Below, piece by piece: positions 60,019-64,000 of a stretch of 64,000 nt of DNA. The stretch comes from Paenibacillus silagei. Lineage in GTDB: Bacteria; Bacillota; Bacilli; Paenibacillales; Paenibacillaceae. Made by a program: the position numbers and the translations under genes. Below the pieces are notes generated by a model. It was not told the DNA's origin, searched no databases, and was given only the letters and a program-made list of their open reading frames with translations. The first letter of the stretch is position 1; every line of letters starts with the position of its first letter. Location of the stretch: positions 62,001-126,000 of the forward strand of contig NZ_JAGGLV010000003.1 of the NCBI RefSeq assembly GCF_017874735.1. Direction: 5' to 3'.

Positions 60019-62370
60019 GTGTTCCTGACAATTCTAAAAAAGGATTTGCGGCGTAAAAAGGTGATGAATACCGTTCTGCTGATCCTCATCATCCTGGCCT
60101 CCACACTAGCTGCAAGCAGCTCCAGCCTGATGTATTCCACCTCCAGCGCCTTGGGCAGTTTCATCGAAGTCAGCAAGGTGGCGGATCTTAATATCACGCT
60201 GGCCAATGACCCTGGCTATAACTCTGCAGTAGAAGACTGGGTCAAGCAGGAAAAGAAGGTGGAGACAGCTTATACAGAACGGCAGCTCAATCTCTTACTG
60301 AATCAGGTTACGATGCCGGAAGGCCGCAAGAGCTTCTCGGGAAATGTAAGCTTCGTGCTGTCCGCTATTCCTGAGCAGGTGAACCTGGTCTTCGGTGAAG
60401 ACAATGAGCGATATTCACTTCGCTCAGGGGAGATCGGTCTTCCGGCCAGCCTGATGCTAAGCAGTGGTATCGTACCGGGAGAGCAGTTGAAGCTGAAGTT
60501 CGGTGAGATTACGAAAACGTTCACGGTGAACGGTTACTTCAAGGATGCGTTCATGGGGGCAGATCTGCTGGGACTGAAGCGCCTCATGCTGTCAGCAGAG
60601 GATTTCAAGGAAATAGAGAAGCTGGTGCCCGAAGATAAATGGATGAATCTATGGAGCTTTGTGGCGGCACCGGGTGTAGCGTCTACTGAGATATCATCTT
60701 CTTTTGCGAACAGTGATCTGCCCATCAGCTTCGAGGTGGATAAGGCGCTGGTCAAGATGACTTATATGACGGACCGGATGATCTCGGCCATGATGTTTGC
60801 AATTAGCGTGTTTCTGATCTTCATTGCTTTTCTGACCCTGCGCTTCACCATTGTCTCCACTCTGCAGGATGAATACAAGGAGATTGGCGTTATGAAGGCC
60901 ATCGGGTTCAGGAACCGGGCGATCAAGCAGCTCTACCTGACAAAATATACAGGGCTGGCCTGTCTCGGCGGCGTTCTCGGACTCGGCATCAGTCTCCCAT
61001 TGACTGCGCTGATGTCCCGCAAAACCTCGCAGTATATGATTTTACCCGGAGGCAGCACCAATATAATGATCTCGGCGCTTAGCACGGTGGTTATGATCGC
61101 ATTCATTCTGCTGTTCTGCTTACTCTGCATGCGCAAGATTAACAAGGCATCGGCCATCGATGCAATCCGGCAAGGCCAGACCGGTGAACGCTTCAAGGCG
61201 TCCCGGCGCATTCATTTACATAAAATCCGTTTCATCCCGCCCCCGTTCTTCCTCGCGCTAAGCGATGTGCTGAACCGGCTCAAGAGCTACACTTCACTGA
61301 TCCTGACGCTGATCCTAAGCTCGGCGATCATTCTGATCCCGGTCAATCTGACCAATACCATTGTAACTCCTAAGTTCCTGGAATATTTCGGTACGATTGG
61401 TGCGGATTTTTATAGCCCAACCGTCGTGGCAGAGAAACCCGTTGAGCAGATCCAACAGGAGAAGGCGCTCCTGTCCAAGCGGCTGAAGGATCGGGGCTTC
61501 GAGGTCACGCTTACAGCGAATTATACGGTAAGTACCAAATATATCTCCGATAACGGGCAAGCCAACCGGCGGATCAACGGCCAGAAGAATGATCAGAACG
61601 GGTCTGTTGAGATTCTGGAGGGGATGGTCCCGCTGCTGAAGAATGAAATTGCAATTACGACTATCATGTCCGAGAAATACGGGAAACGGGTGGGCGATAA
61701 TATTACTTTTGAAATCGGCGGGGTTCAGGGGACCTTCATGATCAGCGGACTGTTCCAAAGTATCTCCAACGAGGGGTACGCGGTCTGGATTGCCCGGGAC
61801 TATGAGCTGAAGACAATATCCGCTTACCTGTTCTCCGGCGAACTCCATGCCCCGGAGCAAGCGAAGGCGGGGATGATGAAGGAAATTCAGCAGCAGTTCC
61901 CGGAACAAGGCTTCAAAACCTCGCTTGAACTGCTGGGAGAGATCACGGGCGGCTTTATGGGCCAGCTTCACAGCATCAACGGGTTGCTCACGGCCATCAT
62001 CTGCATGATAACGTTCTTCATCACCAGCCTGTTCGTCCGATTGATGATTGCGAAGGAGGTTCACGGCATTGCTGTCATGAAAAGCATCGGCTTCACGAAT
62101 GCCGCGATCCGGCGGTGGCAGGCGCTGCGCATTCTGATTATTATGTCCGTCTCCCTGGTGTTGGGCGTTATCGCTGCGAACACCCTAGGCACCCGCCTGC
62201 TGGGTTTCATTTTCCGGATCTTCGGACTGACCAGCCTCCAGTTAAATATTCTTCCGCTTCAGGTCTATCTGCTGTATCCGCTGCTGATCCTTGCCGTGGT
62301 CATGCTGGCAGTGTACACCAGCTGCGGCCAGATCAAGCGGGTACAGATATGGAATATGAATAAGGAATAG
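60019..62370 (+). CDS. ABC transporter permease with two FtsX domains
   Basis: 783 residues. One N-terminal helix (about 18-38), an extracytoplasmic domain to about 240, three helices of the first FtsX core (about 250-375, including EYKEIGVMKAIGFRNRAIK), a further helix near 425, a second outer domain, and three helices of the second FtsX core (about 655-775, with GIAVMKSIGFTNAAIRRW). This symmetric layout is seen in single-chain permeases for peptides or lipids. GTG start 60019 after AAGGGAG. The ATPase gene is 266 bp downstream, with a structured element between. Confidence 0.92.
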   Translation: MFLTILKKDLRRKKVMNTVLLILIILASTLAASSSSLMYSTSSALGSFIEVSKVADLNITLANDPGYNSAVEDWVKQEKKVETAYTERQLNLLLNQVTMPEGRKSFSGNVSFVLSAIPEQVNLVFGEDNERYSLRSGEIGLPASLMLSSGIVPGEQLKLKFGEITKTFTVNGYFKDAFMGADLLGLKRLMLSAEDFKEIEKLVPEDKWMNLWSFVAAPGVASTEISSSFANSDLPISFEVDKALVKMTYMTDRMISAMMFAISVFLIFIAFLTLRFTIVSTLQDEYKEIGVMKAIGFRNRAIKQLYLTKYTGLACLGGVLGLGISLPLTALMSRKTSQYMILPGGSTNIMISALSTVVMIAFILLFCLLCMRKINKASAIDAIRQGQTGERFKASRRIHLHKIRFIPPPFFLALSDVLNRLKSYTSLILTLILSSAIILIPVNLTNTIVTPKFLEYFGTIGADFYSPTVVAEKPVEQIQQEKALLSKRLKDRGFEVTLTANYTVSTKYISDNGQANRRINGQKNDQNGSVEILEGMVPLLKNEIAITTIMSEKYGKRVGDNITFEIGGVQGTFMISGLFQSISNEGYAVWIARDYELKTISAYLFSGELHAPEQAKAGMMKEIQQQFPEQGFKTSLELLGEITGGFMGQLHSINGLLTAIICMITFFITSLFVRLMIAKEVHGIAVMKSIGFTNAAIRRWQALRILIIMSVSLVLGVIAANTLGTRLLGFIFRIFGLTSLQLNILPLQVYLLYPLLILAVVMLAVYTSCGQIKRVQIWNMNKE

Positions 62371-62410
62371 GCGATTGGATTCTAGAATAAGAATCACGGG
62401 AAATAACAAA

Positions 62411-62557
62411 AAGCTAAAGGAGCGGAGGGGAAATTTGGAACTGGAGGAGCGGTAGCGTCCGCCTTTAGGTTTGGATTTCTACCGCGAGCAGCGGTCCAAA
62501 TCAGGAAATCCAAACCTAACAGTGGCCGGAAGTCCAAATGTTCACCGCAGCGACGAT
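62411..62557 (+). repeat. Interspersed structured element, copy 3 (candidate RNA)
   Basis: Third copy of the element at 8333 and 16181. Hairpins: GCGG-TAGCGT-CCGC (one pair weaker than in the other copies), ACCGC-GAGCA-GCGGT nested in AGGTTTGGATTT/AAATCCAAACCT. The outer ends GCGG..ATTTGGA and TCCAAAT..CCGC pair. It lies 41 bp after the permease stop and 80 bp before the ABC ATPase start. Confidence 0.78.
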
Positions 62558-62636
62558 TAAGCTCAATGTTTATAACTTTGTGATTCTTGTAAATAGAACC
62601 AAGCGTTTATATTAAAAGAAAAGAAGGAGTGACGAA

Positions 62637-63419
62637 ATGGCAGCATTACTTGAAGTAACCAACCTATGCAAGACCTATATCGTCAATAAAAGTCAGAATA
62701 ATGTTCTGCGGAATATCAATTTCTCGCTTCATGCCGGGGAGTTCGTGTCTGTCATGGGGCCGTCCGGTTCGGGCAAGTCTACGCTGCTCTATACCGTCAG
62801 CGGGATGGACCGCCTTACGGCGGGCGAGGTGGTATTTGACGGGGAGAGTCTCTCGCAGCTCTCTGAGAAGGGCATGGCTGAACTGCGGCTGCACAAAATG
62901 GGCTTCATCTTCCAGCAGATGCATATGCTGAGCAATCTCTCGGTTTATGATAATATTATTCTATCAGGCTATGAGTCGCTGAGCGGCAAGAGAGGCGGAC
63001 AGGGACGCAGCCGCAGCGAGGTGAATCAATATGCCGATGAGCTGATGCGGAAGCTGAACATTATGGAGACAGCGGGCCATGACATTACAGAGGTGTCCGG
63101 CGGACAGCTGCAGCGGGCCTGCATCTGCCGGGCGCTCATCAACAAGCCGGCTATGCTGTTCGCGGATGAGCCGACAGGTGCGCTCAATTCCAAAGCCGCA
63201 CAGGAGGTCATGTCCGAGCTCTGCCGGATCAACCGGGAAGGAACAACGCTGATGGTGGTTACTCACGATGTAAAGGTAGCCGCGCAGAGTGATAAGGTGC
63301 TGTATATGGTAGATGGCAATATTCAGGGTGAGCATGTGCTGGGCAAATATATACCGGAGCAAGGTCCGAGGGAACGTGAACGCAGCCTGACCGGCTGGCT
63401 GATGGAGATGGGCTGGTAA
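62637..63419 (+). CDS. ABC transporter ATP-binding protein (MacB/LolD type)
   Basis: 260 residues. Walker A GPSGSGKST (about 41-49), signature VSGGQLQRACICRA, Walker B LFADEPTGAL(N) and switch His in VVTHDV. A Walker B neighbour reads GALNSK, whereas most family members read GNLDS. It pairs with the large permease just upstream. AAGGAGTGACG lies before the ATG. The response regulator gene follows after 29 bp, so a kinase probably lies beyond the window edge. Confidence 0.93.
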   Translation: MAALLEVTNLCKTYIVNKSQNNVLRNINFSLHAGEFVSVMGPSGSGKSTLLYTVSGMDRLTAGEVVFDGESLSQLSEKGMAELRLHKMGFIFQQMHMLSNLSVYDNIILSGYESLSGKRGGQGRSRSEVNQYADELMRKLNIMETAGHDITEVSGGQLQRACICRALINKPAMLFADEPTGALNSKAAQEVMSELCRINREGTTLMVVTHDVKVAAQSDKVLYMVDGNIQGEHVLGKYIPEQGPRERERSLTGWLMEMGW

Positions 63420-63448
63420 GAAGCTGCAAGCAGCAGGAGGAGAGAGCC

Positions 63449-64000
63449 GTGGCGGATATTCTGATCATTGAGGATAATGCGGAGCTGGCGGAGGTGATGA
63501 AGGATTTTTTGCAGGTGGAAGGATATTCTGTATGCAGTATGGCCTCTGCGGAAGAGGGCTTGGCTTATTTGGAGACGAATGCCGTCAAGCTGCTGCTGCT
63601 CGATATTATGCTGCCGGGGCTGGACGGCTTCGCCGTATGCAGAATCGCCAGGGAGAAGTTCAATCTGCCGATTCTGATCATGAGCGCACGCCACGGGGAT
63701 GAGAGCAAGATTATCGGGCTTGAGCTGGGTGCGGACGATTACCTGGAGAAGCCCTTCTCGGCTCCTCTTCTGACGGCGAAGGTCAAGGCGCACCTGCGGC
63801 GGAGTTATGAGATGAACGAGAACAAGCTGCTGCTGACGGATGGCGAACTTACAGTGAATCAGACCGCAAGAGTAGTATATAGAAGCGGGCAGCCGCTCGG
63901 GATGACAGCCAAAGAGTACGAGCTGTTGGTCTTGCTGATGAGCAACAAGGGCAAAGCGCTTCGCAAGGAGTGGCTGTTCCAGCAGGTATGGGGGGCAGAC
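63449..64000 (+). CDS. Two-component response regulator, OmpR/PhoB family (truncated by window edge)
   Basis: At least 184 codons are visible with no stop. The receiver has ILIIEDNAE at the start, the phospho-acceptor Asp in LLLDIMLPGLDG and the switch Lys in YLEKPFSAPLL. The DNA-binding domain is begun (GMTAKEYELLVLLMSNKG, then WLFQQVWG). The start is GTG 63449, chosen for GGAGGAG about 6 bp upstream. It is coupled to the ABC ATPase, a normal arrangement for peptide-antibiotic or envelope-stress responses. Confidence 0.9.
   Translation, partial: MADILIIEDNAELAEVMKDFLQVEGYSVCSMASAEEGLAYLETNAVKLLLLDIMLPGLDGFAVCRIAREKFNLPILIMSARHGDESKIIGLELGADDYLEKPFSAPLLTAKVKAHLRRSYEMNENKLLLTDGELTVNQTARVVYRSGQPLGMTAKEYELLVLLMSNKGKALRKEWLFQQVWGAD

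Overview
The window looks like chromosome from a spore-former-type Firmicute, most probably Paenibacillus or a close relative. The reasons are strong AGGAGG-type ribosome sites, frequent TTG/GTG starts, two T-box leaders, lipoproteins and HAMP kinases of Gram-positive style, a GH64 glucanase with a CBM56-like module, and a moderate GC content. The genus is an inference from gene content and style; no rRNA or tRNA gene was seen.

Layout. 1-4.6 kb: a MacAB/FtsX-type ABC efflux operon (unknown secreted protein, ATPase, permease, adaptor). 5-13.9 kb: single housekeeping or stress genes (NagZ-like lipoprotein, ferritin, cation diffusion facilitator, NUDIX protein, hemerythrin, HIT protein with an unusual tail, metallophosphoesterase, MarR regulator, NmrA-like reductase). 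14-18.2 kb: a two-component system followed by an ABC permease/ATPase pair. 18.3-21.5 kb: a hexuronate locus (UxuB-like reductase and GntR regulator, divergent from uxaC) around a 42-bp perfect operator palindrome. 22-27.1 kb: an AraC regulator divergent from a four-gene sugar oxidoreductase/isomerase operon. 27.2-35.3 kb: TetR, msrA, GH64 glucanase, an unknown protein, a HAD phosphatase, T-box-thrS and a GNAT. 35.9-44.2 kb: an IS1182-type remnant, then a complete four-gene Wadjet (Jet) plasmid-defence operon in the order D-A-B-C. 44.2-53.6 kb: aldo/keto reductase, tandem TPM protein, GNAT, DUF4303-like protein, adenosine-deaminase-like protein, phosphodiester glycosidase, and a LysR/MetE-like pair. 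53.8-59.9 kb: T-box-lysS (class I), yebC, and a NUDIX/TSUP/GNAT/AlaX operon. 60-64 kb: an FtsX permease, an ATPase and a response regulator that runs off the end.

The most unusual content is between the genes. (1) A roughly 140-nt element occurs three times (8.4, 16.2 and 62.5 kb), always in the same orientation as its flanking genes. Its copies differ by paired changes that preserve hairpins, which points to a structured RNA; two of the three lie just upstream of ABC transporter genes. (2) Four tandem arrays of 51-52-bp units, each unit carrying a hairpin, lie at 10.1, 21.7, 35.5 and 56.7 kb; three share the same upstream hairpin and two share the same downstream tag. (3) A REP-like palindrome and an AT-rich repeat each occur twice. 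These arrays make open reading frames in several frames, and I do not regard those as genes.
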